Made by a program: the position numbers and the translations under genes. The notes under the pieces were generated by a model. It saw nothing but the letters and a program-made list of their open reading frames with translations. It was not told the origin of the DNA and did not search any database. Positions 4,401 through 8,697 of a DNA stretch of 11,154 nt are shown one piece after another (the stretch's first letter is position 1; every line of letters starts with the position of its first letter). The DNA lies in assembly GCA_026770585.1 (NCBI GenBank), contig MU647273.1, positions 17,397-28,550 on the forward strand. Direction: 5' to 3'. The stretch comes from Baffinella frigidus. Taxonomy: Eukaryota > Cryptophyceae > Cryptomonadales > Baffinellaceae.

Positions 4401-5928
4401 AACTGCATAGGTACAGGGACGTGATGGTTCTGCATAGCTACAGGGACGTGATGCATAGCTACAGGGACGTGATGGTTCTACGCACGCCAGGTCACAAGTG
4501 CGAATACCATTGTTGAGTCCATCTGCGGGTAAAGTTGATTCTGCCCGGGAAACACGCCAAAAGTCTAGCCCTTTGAGCCATTCCTGGTCGCAATAATGTT
4601 TCAAATGTATCGCGAAAGAGTTTTAGCACGAAACGTCGCGTTTGAAATTCGCACTTTTGGCCTGGCGTGGCAGGCCGGGGCGAACCGGGGGGACCTTGGT
4701 CGGTTAGCGAGGGGGCAAACGGGTCGGGTACGAATTAGGCAAATCGGACGTGACGGTTACCAGTCGTGTCCAATTTGTACTTGGACAAACTGCCCATTGG
4801 GGCGGTTTGTCTGATAGTTTGTCTAATTCTACCCGACTCGTTTTGACCCCTCGCTATCCGACCAAGGTTGGCCGAAGTTCCAAACTACAGTCCACCTACC
4901 CTAACACAGGCTACCGTAACACATACTTACCCTCCACACATACTCCTTCGGCCGGCCCCCGATTTCCCCCTGCAAGGAAGTATGCCTGAAGGGTGGACAC
5001 CATAACGCATACCTACCCTCCACACATACTCAATCAGTCCGGCCCCGACGGGTATGTGTTAGGGTAGGTCCACTGTAGTGCTCTTCGGCAGGCTGCAGGA
5101 CATGTCCCGGCATTGGACATGTTCATAGGGTAACGGCCTGAAAACGGGGTAGTTAGGCATACGGCATTGCCTAGGACCTCCTACCGTAGGCCGAGACTTT
5201 TTGGTCCTAGGATCCTTCGGCCTACGGTAGGAGGTCCTAGGCAATACCGTATGCCTAACTACCCCATTTTCAGGACGTTACCCTGTTAATGTCCCGACAC
5301 TAGAAAAGACATCGGATCCAGCACGCCCAATCGGAGATTTCGATAAGTGAGAGCGCTTAATTGAATCTTAGGCTCCTCTATGTAATTCCTCCTATCAGAT
5401 TTTAACGGGTGCGTCCCCCTGTAGGCTTTGGGTTTAGGGTCTAGGGTGTAGGGTTCAGGGTTTAGGGTTTAGGGTTTAGGGTTCAGGGTTCAGGGTTCAG
5501 GGTTCAGGGTTCAGGGTTTAGGGTTTAGGGTTTAGGGTTCAGGGTTTAGGGTTCAGGGTTCAGGGTTCAGGGTTCAGGGTTTCGGGTTTTGGGTACAGGG
5601 TTCAGGGTTTGGGGTTTGGGGTTCCAGGTTTTGGAGTTTGGTTTTTTTGGAGGGGGGTTCGTGTTTCGTGTTTCGTGTTTCGGTTTTGGGGTTTTGGGGT
5701 TTGGGTTTCGGGTTTCGGGTTTCGGGTTGACTGACCTTGGAGGAACAGTCGCACTCCTCTTCATGCGTAGGGAACGCATCGTTCAGGGTTTGGGGTTTGG
5801 GGTTCCAGGTTTTGGAGTTTTTTTGGGGGGGGGAGGGGTTCGTGTTTCGTGTTTTGGGTTTCGGGTTAACTGACCTTGAAGAAACAGTCGCACTCCTCTT
5901 CATGCGTCGGGAACGCGTCGATCATAGC
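1329..5928 (-). CDS. Spliced PX-domain protein gene (exons 2-5, partial)
   Basis: Four minus-strand exons (5875-5928, 4065-4168, 3171-3270, 1329-1433) join in frame into 121 codons without a stop. Intron phases agree: phase 0 after exon 2, phase 2 after exon 3, phase 0 after exon 4. Residues about 39-121 read as a PX domain: strand TLYSFVV (41-47), the KKRFSHL version of the RR(Y/F)S motif (57-63), the LPEFPEK loop (84-90), and RERQTKIENYLKEI (102-115), the R-x3-L-x2-YL helix. The usual phosphoinositide-contact positions are all present: Arg59, Lys90 and Arg104. PX domains bind PtdIns3P and related lipids and recruit proteins to endosomal membranes, so a sorting or trafficking role is likely. 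The last PX helix and the gene's 3' end are not in the window, and the 5' end is unknown. Introns are 1706, 794 and 1737 nt. Splicing is inferred from sequence only. Confidence 0.8.
1487..1521. repeat. TTGAC/GTACC module, 35 bp
   Basis: AAAGTTGACG, TTTTTGTACCAGCAC and CGTCAACTTT form a 10-bp inverted pair. The same 35-bp form is at 1635-1669, 1886-1920 and 2034-2068, always next to the broken end of an exon 5 partial copy. Confidence 0.8.
1537..1578 (-). pseudogene. Partial copy of exon 5 (first 42 nt), unit b
   Basis: GTTCGCAG|T is followed by FPEKQQFGKMSPPL, then ATTTTAAACATG. It is 148 bp from unit c and nearly identical to it, including the spacer. Confidence 0.78.
1635..1669. repeat. 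TTGAC/GTACC module, 35 bp
   Basis: Identical to the module at 1487-1521 and in the same place in the 148-bp unit. Confidence 0.8.
1685..1726 (-). pseudogene. Partial copy of exon 5 (first 42 nt), unit c
   Basis: This reads FPEKQQFGKMSPPL with a shared break after codon 14, followed by ATTTTAAACATG as in unit b. The acceptor reads GTGCAG|T. Confidence 0.78.
1886..1920. repeat. TCGAC variant of the 35-bp module
   Basis: AAAAGTCGACG and CGTCGACCT replace TTGAC at both ends together. The paired change on both arms suggests the pairing or symmetry matters, or that one arm was copied onto the other. Confidence 0.7.
1937..1978 (-). pseudogene. Partial copy of exon 5 (first 42 nt), unit d
   Basis: GGATGCAG|T is followed by FPDEQLFGKKSPSL and the same break after codon 14. 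With 2085-2126 it forms a sub-family (FP-D, FGKK) distinct from the copies at 1537 and 1685 (FPEKQQFGKM). Confidence 0.75.
2034..2068. repeat. TTGAC/GTACC module, 35 bp
   Basis: AAAGTTGACG and CGTCAACTTT flank TTTTTGTACCGGAAC. A half-module (AAAAGTTGACGTTTTTGTACC) precedes it at 1992. Confidence 0.75.
2085..2126 (-). pseudogene. Partial copy of exon 5 (first 42 nt), unit e
   Basis: GTTCGCAG|T is followed by FPDKQLFGKKSPSL, then breaks into TTTATAAAG and the TTGAC/GTAC module. It is 148 bp from the copy at 1937-1978. Confidence 0.75.
2139..2226. mobile_element. MITE D copy 1, 88 bp, CAGTTGACTAA ends
   Basis: Starts CAGTTGACTAACC and ends GTGATTAGTCAACTG, with GTACC about 25 bp in from the left and AGTACCAGG about 30 bp from the right. 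It is exactly the same length as 4318-4405. It lies against the acceptor side of an exon 5 copy. Confidence 0.82.
2231..2252 (-). pseudogene. Short internal fragment of exon 5
   Basis: The minus strand reads CAGGCCAAGATCGAGCACC, matching the RQTKIEN part of exon 5. It lies just beyond the 88-bp MITE at 2139-2226. It is an exception to the pattern, being a late part of the exon placed upstream of the intact copy. Confidence 0.5.
2317..2474. mobile_element. MITE A copy 1, 158-bp foldback
   Basis: The arms (AGGCTAACC... / ...CGTTACCCT) contain GAAAATGGGGTAGTTAGGC and CCTAGGACCTC-TACCGTAGG. The short centre is reversed relative to 5127-5284, so this copy is inserted in the opposite orientation. 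Weaker inverted similarity runs some 15 bp beyond each end. Confidence 0.88.
2487..2658. mobile_element. MITE G, 172 bp, CGAGAATGCT ends
   Basis: The ends CGAGAATGCTGGAGGGTCCT and the complement of ATAGGCCCCTCTAGCATTCTCG pair over about 27 bp. The interior is unrelated to the other families. It directly abuts the next element. Confidence 0.75.
2659..2877. mobile_element. MITE E copy 1, about 219 bp
   Basis: The ends are TGTGGCAGCGGACTT and the complement of CGTAGCCCGCTGTGTGG. It matches 6707-6874 in reverse (shared: TTTTGAATAACCC, CCTACGGTAGG, ATAAGGTAACGG, CCCGAAAATCC). An internal segment around ATAAGGTAACGG is duplicated (2757 and 2817), which makes it longer. Confidence 0.75.
2878..3170. 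other. No gene seen; intron sequence
   Basis: This holds short inverted GGGTGTCCAACACCCC (about 2939-2954) and otherwise unique sequence. Open frames on the minus strand here have no recognisable content and overlap MITE E. It lies within the intron between exons 4 and 5. Confidence 0.5.
3171..3270 (-). CDS. Intact exon 4, PX phosphoinositide-binding motif
   Basis: This 100-nt exon is one base plus 33 codons, WVIKKRFSHLHAFD and on to GGDESKLPE. It holds the PX signature (R/K)(R/K)(Y/F)S-x2-L, with Arg59 of the joined protein expected to contact the 3-phosphate. The acceptor is TATGACAG|A. The donor reads CCCGAG|GCAATC, a GC donor. Read this way, LPE joins FPEK of exon 5, giving the normal LPxFPxK loop. 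GC-AG introns are a known minority class. Reading on past the donor meets TAA within six codons. Two upstream copies (3439-3499, 3620-3680) carry only the first 61 nt. Confidence 0.78.
3318..3410. mobile_element. MITE K unit 1, CATAGGGGAGCC ends
   Basis: CATAGGGGAGCCTAAGATTTA pairs with TAAATCTTGGGCTCC...CCTATG, around TTAATTAGGC/CCTAACT-like internal pairs. It lies between exon 4 and its first partial copy. Confidence 0.65.
3439..3499 (-). pseudogene. Partial copy of exon 4 (first 61 nt)
   Basis: TATGGCAG|A is followed by WVIKKRFSHLHAFDTLLMNT, almost identical to intact exon 4, then breaks exactly after the ACC codon. The acceptor is intact, so it is a potential cryptic exon. It ends at the same point as 3620-3680. 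Confidence 0.78.
3531..3613. mobile_element. MITE K unit 2
   Basis: CATAGGGAATTGCAGAAC...TTAGTTAGGCA pairs with TGCCTGACTAAATCTGCAGG...TGTAATG. It lies between the two partial copies of exon 4, in the same relative place as unit 1. Confidence 0.6.
3620..3680 (-). pseudogene. Older partial copy of exon 4 (first 61 nt)
   Basis: This reads WGFKKSFSHLHVFDTLCMNT and ends at the same codon as 3439-3499. The acceptor is decayed (GCGCAA in place of CAG), and the binding arginine is replaced by Ser. It is clearly more diverged than the other copy, so the duplications happened at different times or one copy is under less constraint. Confidence 0.7.
3703..3877. mobile_element. MITE K unit 3, longer and degenerate
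   Basis: CATAGAGAAGCCCAGGATTTA to TTAGGGGAGCCTAACTAAAT: the same end types as units 1 and 2 but a larger interior, with CCGATTTCTG/CAGATTC-like pairs. A related fragment with TTAGGCTCCTCTATGTAATT is at 5363-5398. Confidence 0.5.
3827..4060. repeat. Direct repeat, about 151 bp apart
   Basis: GGCGCTTCCGATTA, AACTAAATAT and GCTTGCTTCAACTGGTCT plus TTTAGGG units occur at 3827-3910 and again at 3978-4060. Each copy is followed by exon 3 sequence (a fragment, then the intact exon). This is the duplication that created the 3911-3944 fragment. Confidence 0.8.
3911..3944 (-). pseudogene. Internal fragment of exon 3 with a stop
   Basis: This matches the EPELGGLGPG part of exon 3 but reads VEP-stop-LGGRGPG. 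The flanking CCCTAAA tract and following bases match those beside intact exon 3. The 3827-3910 and 3978-4060 stretches are direct repeats about 151 bp apart. Confidence 0.6.
4065..4168 (-). CDS. Intact exon 3, PX domain start
   Basis: This 104-nt exon has 34 codons plus 2 nt. The acceptor is ACCGGCAG|G and the donor AAGCG|GTACGC. It starts DSEEIRAEPELGG, passes through a Gly/Pro linker, and ends EHTLYSFVVCRNDK, the first strands of a PX domain. The two leftover bases (CG) combine with the first base of exon 4 to give Arg, which places RW directly before VIKKRF, as the fold needs. Telomere-like CCCTAAA repeats start eight bases into the downstream intron. Partial copies lie at 4264-4304 (acceptor side) and 3911-3944 (downstream, with a stop). 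Confidence 0.75.
4227..4261. mobile_element. Left end of a third MITE D
   Basis: CAGTTGACTAATCCGGGCGG and then GAACCAGGA match the left part of the 88-bp element. The right end is missing. Confidence 0.5.
4264..4304 (-). pseudogene. Partial copy of exon 3, acceptor half
   Basis: After TCCGGCAG|G this reads DSAEIPAEPQLLS, matching the first 13 or so codons of exon 3, then diverges. It sits between two TTGACTAAT-type MITE ends (4227 and 4318). Confidence 0.65.
4318..4405. mobile_element. MITE D copy 2, 88 bp
   Basis: CAGTTGACTGACC to GTGATTAGTCAACTG, internal TTTGTACCGG and TTTAGTACCAGG, 88 bp like copy 1. It sits just upstream of the exon 3 partial copy on the coding strand. Confidence 0.82.
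4405..4479 (+). repeat. Three-unit tandem repeat
   Basis: GCATAG(G/C)TACAGGGACGTGAT occurs three times (4405, 4432, 4453), with GGTTCT present in units 1 and 3. It directly follows MITE D copy 2. Confidence 0.85.
4694..4867. mobile_element. Foldback element, about 174 bp
   Basis: CCTTGGTCGGTTAGCGAGGG...CGGGTCGGGTACGAATTAGG pairs with CTAATTCTACCCGACTCG...CCCTCGCTATCCGACCAAGG. An inner hairpin, GACAAACTGCCC/GGGCGGTTTGTC, is at 4785-4811. Open frames across it are by-products. The 4480-4693 stretch before it holds nothing I recognise. Confidence 0.7.
4885..5078. mobile_element. MITE F, about 194 bp, CTACAGTCCACC ends
   Basis: The terminal inverted repeats CTACAGTCCACCTACCCTAA (4885 on) and its complement (ending 5078) are nearly perfect over 24 bp. 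The interior has more inverted CCCTCCACACATACTC-like pieces. There is no coding capacity. Confidence 0.75.
5127..5284. mobile_element. MITE A copy 2, 158-bp foldback
   Basis: AGGGTAACGGCCTGAAAAC to CAGGACGTTACCCT, with arms of about 65-70 bp paired around CTTTTTGGTCCTAGGATCC. It has the same length and centre as 5973-6130. Confidence 0.9.
5424..5600 (+). repeat. Interstitial TTYAGGG heptamer array
   Basis: About two dozen heptamers alternate TTTAGGG and TTCAGGG, then decay into GGGTTTCG/GGGTTTGG types up to about 5735. On the coding strand it is intron just after the exon 2 donor half. It is interstitial, as gene sequence continues on both sides. Confidence 0.92.
5601..5870 (+). repeat. Degenerate heptamers, duplicated block
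   Basis: GGTTTGGGGTTCCAGGTTTTGGAGTTT occurs at about 5606 and 5788, followed by GGTTCGTGTTTCGTGTTT at about 5655 and 5836. The about 181-bp repeat carries exon 2 sequence at its end each time, which shows how the donor-half copy arose. Confidence 0.8.
5736..5780 (-). pseudogene. Partial copy of exon 2, donor half
   Basis: This keeps the last 45 nt of exon 2 (DAFPTHEEECDCSSK) and the AAG|GTCAGT donor. The acceptor and first three codons are replaced by CCCTGAAC heptamer sequence. It lies downstream of the intact exon on the coding strand, the mirror case of 6377-6420. Confidence 0.75.
5875..5928 (-). CDS. Intact exon 2 of the PX-domain gene
   Basis: This is a 54-nt, phase-0 exon reading AMIDAFPTHEEECDCFFK. 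On the minus strand it is preceded by a C-rich tract and CCGGCAG|G, and followed by AAG|GTCAGT, a good donor. The acidic, two-cysteine peptide matches no family I know. It joins in frame to exon 3, just before the PX domain. Partial copies lie on both sides: the acceptor-side half at 6377-6420 and the donor-side half at 5736-5780. The flanking intron DNA is made of CCCTAAA/CCCTGAA/CCCGAAA heptamers, which also supply the pyrimidine tract. Confidence 0.65.
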
Positions 5929-5972
5929 CTGCCGGGTGTAGGTTCAGGGTTTGGGATCACACACATGTTAAG

Positions 5973-6130
5973 AGGGTAACGGCCTGAAAATGGGGTAGTT
6001 AGGCCTACGGCATTGCCTAGGACCTCCTACCGTAGGCCGAGACTTTTTGGTCCTAGGATCCTTCGGCCTACGGTAGGAGGTCCTAGGCAATGCCGTATGC
6101 CTAACTACCCCATTTTCAGGCCGTTAGCCT
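5973..6130. mobile_element. MITE A copy 3, 158-bp foldback
   Basis: Nearly identical to copy 2 over 158 bp. The flanks CACACATGTTA and GAATGTGTG extend the inverted repeat. Confidence 0.9.
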
Positions 6131-6344
6131 ATGAATGTGTGGCGAGGCACTCGCGAGGTGCACTGCTCCACACAGTGGGCTTCGCATATCGTCCCATGTA
6201 TTTTTGTGGTACTAATTCCGAATTGATCGGTACAAAGACACCTTGTCAACCCGCATTTCGACCGGATTTATGGCAGAAATTTAACTTCAAAGCCCACTGT
6301 GAGGATGCACTGCTTGATCGTACGTGTCCAGGGGTGAACAGATG
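6131..6344. other. No gene seen; unique intron sequence
   Basis: Non-repetitive DNA between MITE A copy 3 and the heptamers. A 112-codon plus-strand frame here starts inside the MITE and shows no recognisable domain, so I do not call it. Confidence 0.5.
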
Positions 6345-6370
6345 CCATTAACCATAAACCATAAACCATA
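6345..6370 (-). repeat. Short CCATAAA array
   Basis: Three to four units of AACCATA(A) lie on the far side of the exon 2 acceptor-half copy, inverted relative to the TTTATGG array at 6432. Confidence 0.85.
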
Positions 6371-6376
6371 GATCCC

Positions 6377-6420
6377 CAGTCGCACTCCTCTTCATGCGTC
6401 GGGAACGCGTCGATCAAGGC
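6377..6420 (-). pseudogene. Partial copy of exon 2, acceptor half
   Basis: This keeps the CCGGCAG|GC acceptor and the first 44 nt of exon 2 (ALIDAFPTHEEECD), then breaks at CGACTG and runs into CCATAAA heptamers. It differs from the intact exon by little, so the duplication is young. It could act as a decoy acceptor. Confidence 0.75.
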
Positions 6421-6431
6421 CTGCCGGGTGT

Positions 6432-6690
6432 AGGTTTGGGGTTTGTGGTTTATGGTTTGTGGTTTATGGTTTATGGTTTGGGGTTTATGGTGCGGGGTTT
6501 ATGGTTCATGGTTTATGGTTTACGGTTCATTATTTATGGTTTAGGTTTATGGTTTATGGTTTATAGTTGATTTTTTATTTTTTATTTTTACGGTTTATGG
6601 TTTATGATCGATTTTTTATGGTTTATGGTTTATGGTTTATGGTTTATGATTTATGGTTCATGGTTTATGGTTCATGGTTTAGGGATTATT
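6432..6690 (+). repeat. TTTATGG heptamer array
   Basis: This 260-bp array is based on TTTATGG with TTCATGG, TTTGTGG and TTTACGG variants and A/T-rich slips near 6567-6620. It differs from TTTAGGG by one base and keeps the 7-bp period. A smaller patch is at 7371-7411, where it grades into TTTAGGG/TTCAGGG. Confidence 0.9.
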
Positions 6691-6694
6691 CCAG

Positions 6695-6906
6695 CGGTTG
6701 ACTAACCCACACAGCAGGCTACGAAGGGATTTTCGGGCGCTGAGAGCCCGAGTTTCCGTTACCTTATCCGTAGGACGTAGGAACCCTTCTATGTCCCTAG
6801 GGGTTGCCTACCGTAGGGTCCTAGGTCTACTCGCTAATGGGTTATTCAAAACCACGTCGAAGTCCGCTGTGTGGATAGTACCAGTCGAAGCGGTGGTTAG
6901 TCAACT
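6695..6906. mobile_element. MITE D remnant with MITE E nested inside
   Basis: CGGTTGACTAACC and GGTTAGTCAACTG are the outer ends. ATAGTACCAGTCGAAGCGG before the right end matches MITE D's AGTACCAGG...CGCG. The CCACACAGC element sits between them. Confidence 0.65.
6707..6874. mobile_element. MITE E copy 2, 168 bp
   Basis: CCACACAGCAGGCTACG and the complement of CGAAGTCCGCTGTGTGG form 17-bp terminal repeats with two mismatches. It lies inside a TTGACTAACC...GGTTAGTCAACTG pair (6695-6906) whose right part matches MITE D, so it is a nested insertion. Confidence 0.78.
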
Positions 6907-6974
6907 GTTGAGAGAAGATATACTCCCCGGAGACCGGTGTGTCTCCATGTCCCTTTTGGTCACGGAGTCTATCT

Positions 6975-7051
6975 GGAAGGTCAGCTCAGTGGTTAAGGCG
7001 AAGGATTATCTTCTCAGGTTATGAGCTGTCACCCGGGGCTCGAAACCTACC
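6975..7051 (+). ncRNA. tRNA-like segment (pol III box A/B)
   Basis: GGAAGGT at the start can pair with ACCTACC at the end with one mismatch. CAGCTCAGTGGTTAAGG resembles the tRNA D-arm/box A, and GGGCTCGAAACC resembles the T-arm/box B at the right distance. The anticodon and T stems do not pair well, so it is a decayed tRNA or a tRNA-derived SINE head rather than a working tRNA. Confidence 0.33.
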
Positions 7052-7131
7052 GAAGTTGACTAATCACACCTGTTCCTGTTAGGGCGGGGGGGGGGGGGGT
7101 CCCTGTAGCCTTTCGAGTGGCTGGCATTCCT

Positions 7132-7171
7132 GACTATTCCTAAGTTGACATGCTGCAACTTAGGAATAGTC
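7132..7171. repeat. Perfect 16-bp hairpin with TTGAC core
   Basis: GACTATTCCTAAGTTG and its exact complement stand 8 nt apart. The left half recurs with one change at 7767-7782 (GACTATTCCCAAGTTG), joined to a GTACA module. It is part of the TTGAC-ended family. Confidence 0.85.
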
Positions 7172-7193
7172 TGAAAGTGGGGGGGCTCGCAAC

Positions 7194-7226
7194 CTCGCGC
7201 TTCCGGATCTCCGCATCCGGGTCGAC
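7194..7226 (-). CDS. Candidate mini-exon upstream of exon 2
   Basis: The minus strand shows GGCGGCAG|GTCGACC, 11 open codons (VDPDAEIRKRE) and then GAG|GTTGCG. Its phase-0 ends would join exon 2 in frame, and the upstream intron is again CCCTAAA-like (7238-7420 on +). The peptide resembles the start of exon 3 (DSEEIRAE), so it may instead be an old, rearranged echo of exon 3. Confidence 0.35.
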
Positions 7227-7237
7227 CTGCCGCCTGG

Positions 7238-7420
7238 TGTAGGGTTTGGGGTTTAGCGTTTGGGGTTTAGGGTTTGGGGCTTAGGTTTTAGGTTTTAGGG
7301 TTTAGGGTTTAGGATTTAGGGCTTAGGTTTTAGGTTTTATGGGTTAGGGTTCAGGGTTCAGGGTTCAGGGTTTATGGCTTATGGTTTATGGTTTATGGTT
7401 TATGGTTTATTGTTTTTGGG
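7238..7420 (+). repeat. Mixed TTTAGGG/TTCAGGG/TTTATGG tract
   Basis: GGGTTTGGGGTTTAG-type and GGTTTTA slips are followed by TTCAGGG, then TTTATGG units. On the coding strand it precedes the GGCGGCAG acceptor of the candidate mini-exon. Confidence 0.85.
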
Positions 7421-7442
7421 GTGAGAGTGACGCGTTGATAGT

Positions 7443-7453
7443 GCGAGCGAGCG

Positions 7454-7506
<53 letters not shown>
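7443..7506 (+). repeat. GAGC then (GA)n microsatellite
   Basis: Three or four GAGC units run into about 25 GA dinucleotides. The long frames across it on both strands are low-complexity artefacts. Confidence 0.95.
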
Positions 7507-7509
<3 letters not shown>

Positions 7510-7568
7510 TACGAAATACGCCTTGAGAGGGAGCGACTGCACGGATCACTTCGAGAGAAGACCAGCAG

Positions 7569-7717
7569 CCACCAACCCTCACGGCTTGGGCAAATCGACG
7601 ATTTTCGATTCGGGATTTCAAGGGGATTGAAGTCGGAATCCGACTTCAACGGCTCCAATTCCCCTTGAAATCGGGAAAACGAAATCGTCGATTTGCCCAA
7701 GCCGTGAGGGTTGGTGG
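7569..7717. mobile_element. MITE I, 149-bp foldback, CCACCAACCCTCACGG ends
   Basis: CCACCAACCCTCACGGCTTG...CAAATCGACGATTT pairs perfectly with its complement ending at 7717. The inner arms ATTTCAAGGGGA and TGAAGTCGGA/TCCGACTTCA also pair, so almost the whole element is one stem. Confidence 0.9.
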
Positions 7718-7832
7718 AGGGCAGGCACCAAGATGGTATCTAGCTCTGCCTCAGTCGGGTTGGCTGACTATTCCCAAGTTGACATGCTGGGTGTGCGGTA
7801 CAAATCCATCCACTTTGGAGCGGGAAGGAACC

Positions 7833-7857
7833 CGGGCTCACCAATTTGGTGAGCCCG
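7833..7857. repeat. 25-bp palindrome
   Basis: CGGGCTCACCAA and TTGGTGAGCCCG form a 12-bp perfect stem with one central T. It is a separate small hairpin between MITE I and MITE H. Confidence 0.85.
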
Positions 7858-7870
7858 AATAGACTGAGAA

Positions 7871-8075
7871 CCACCAGCAACCCGCTGCAGCTTATATCCG
7901 GATCGGGTACTGTAGTAATTTTCAGCTAAACCGAAGAAATCTCTTCGGTATCTCCCGTCAGCAATTCGAGGCCCCTAGGGTTTCCTACTGTAGGGTCATA
8001 GGAAAGATTGTTTTTTCAATAAAATACCCGAATCCTTGCGAGTACCCGGTATAAGCTGCTACGGGTTGCTGGTGG
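7871..8075. mobile_element. MITE H, 205 bp, CCACCAGCAACCCG ends
   Basis: CCACCAGCAACCCGCTGCAG...CTTATA-CCGG pairs with the end of the element over about 40 bp with few mismatches. The interior has CCCTAGGGTTTCCTACTGTAGG, like the cores of MITEs A and E. Its first bases resemble those of MITE I. Confidence 0.82.
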
Positions 8076-8199
8076 AAAGAGGTAGGGTATCCAGGGGTCC
8101 AGGCCGTCTCCGGGAATTTGATCAACTCGAAAAAACTGCGTCAGATCTCTGGATTTGATCCCAGCTGTACAGGGGGGGAGAATTGAGCGCTCAGCTGGT

Positions 8200-8539
8200 T
8201 CAAACGCGGTCGCGTTGATTGCTGTCCAACCCCGAAAGGATGCAGGACCCCAGATTTGTCGCTCGGGGTGCCACGTTGCAACCGAATAAACCCTACTGCC
8301 TGCGCCCCTCACTTCACCCCGAGCATCTTTGTTCGTCTCGTGGATACGGTGCGGGTCTCTCCAAGAACTTCTCCACCGCCCACCACGGAAGGTGAGCAGG
8401 GCCAGTGTGTTCATCGATCCCAACACAGGACACTCACTCCAAAAAATCGAGAATCTGCACCACGGACACCCAGACCGCCGACCCGCCAGGAAAATGCACC
8501 GGGGCCAGGATAGCGCGGGGGGTTATATGGGGTGCTCAC
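8200..8539. other. Gene-like region, strand uncertain
   Basis: The minus strand holds a 136-codon open frame (8016-8426). It also has VSVVQILDFLE ending at a GTGAGT donor near 8450, and VVGGGEVLGETR running to a stop near 8313. The plus strand has CACGGAAG|GTGAGC at 8391. These cannot all be real, and I see no domain. MITE material is absent, unlike the rest of the window. Confidence 0.25.
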
Positions 8540-8637
8540 GAGAAGAACTCCATAATTGCCGCCATGTTGAGTGCCTTGTTGTTGCCGTTCTCCGTCACCA
8601 CAAGAGTCAAGAATAGCCCAAATTTCGTACAGGTTAT
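8540..8637 (-). CDS. Candidate exon, unidentified gene
   Basis: On the minus strand CCTCAG|A is followed by 32 open codons, ITCTKFGLFLTLVV then TENGNNKALNMAAIMEFF, and TTCTC|GTGAGC, a consensus donor in phase 2. The peptide looks like ordinary protein and not repeat, but I cannot place it. An overlapping frame (NLYEIWAILDSCGDGE) is also open. Whether it belongs to the PX gene or a neighbour is not known. Confidence 0.4.
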
Positions 8638-8647
8638 CTGAGGCTCG

Positions 8648-8697
8648 CTGGTACAAACACAATTGACTTTCCAGACAAAATTGTCAACTTTTGGTTC
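8648..8697. repeat. TTGAC/GTAC module, degenerate
   Basis: CTGGTACAAACACAATTGAC and ATTGTCAACTTTTGG show the GTAC and opposed TTGAC/GTCAA signature of the left-hand modules. Confidence 0.5.

Noticed and set aside
5424-5600. Chromosome end
   Set aside because: Gene sequence in the same order continues on both sides and the heptamers are mixed and decayed, so the array is interstitial.
5567-5979. Frames rich in NPKP or GFRVWGLGF
   Set aside because: Direct translation of telomere-like heptamers.
6013-6351. 112-codon plus-strand open frame starting MPRTSYRRP
   Set aside because: It starts inside the 158-bp hairpin. Similar frames recur in the other copies, so it is a by-product of the repeat.
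7381-7700. Frames of 73-97 codons over the GA microsatellite
   Set aside because: Low-complexity (RE)n or (SL)n translation running into a foldback element.
8160-8215. Second tRNA-like box pair
   Set aside because: Box A-like and box B-like strings lie on opposite strands and the arms do not pair.
8540-8637. ATP synthase delta/OSCP-like segment (FLTLVVTENG)
   Set aside because: Only a loose match to the F-L-x-L-L-A-E-N-G pattern. Spacing in the following helix is off and no neighbouring exon supports it.
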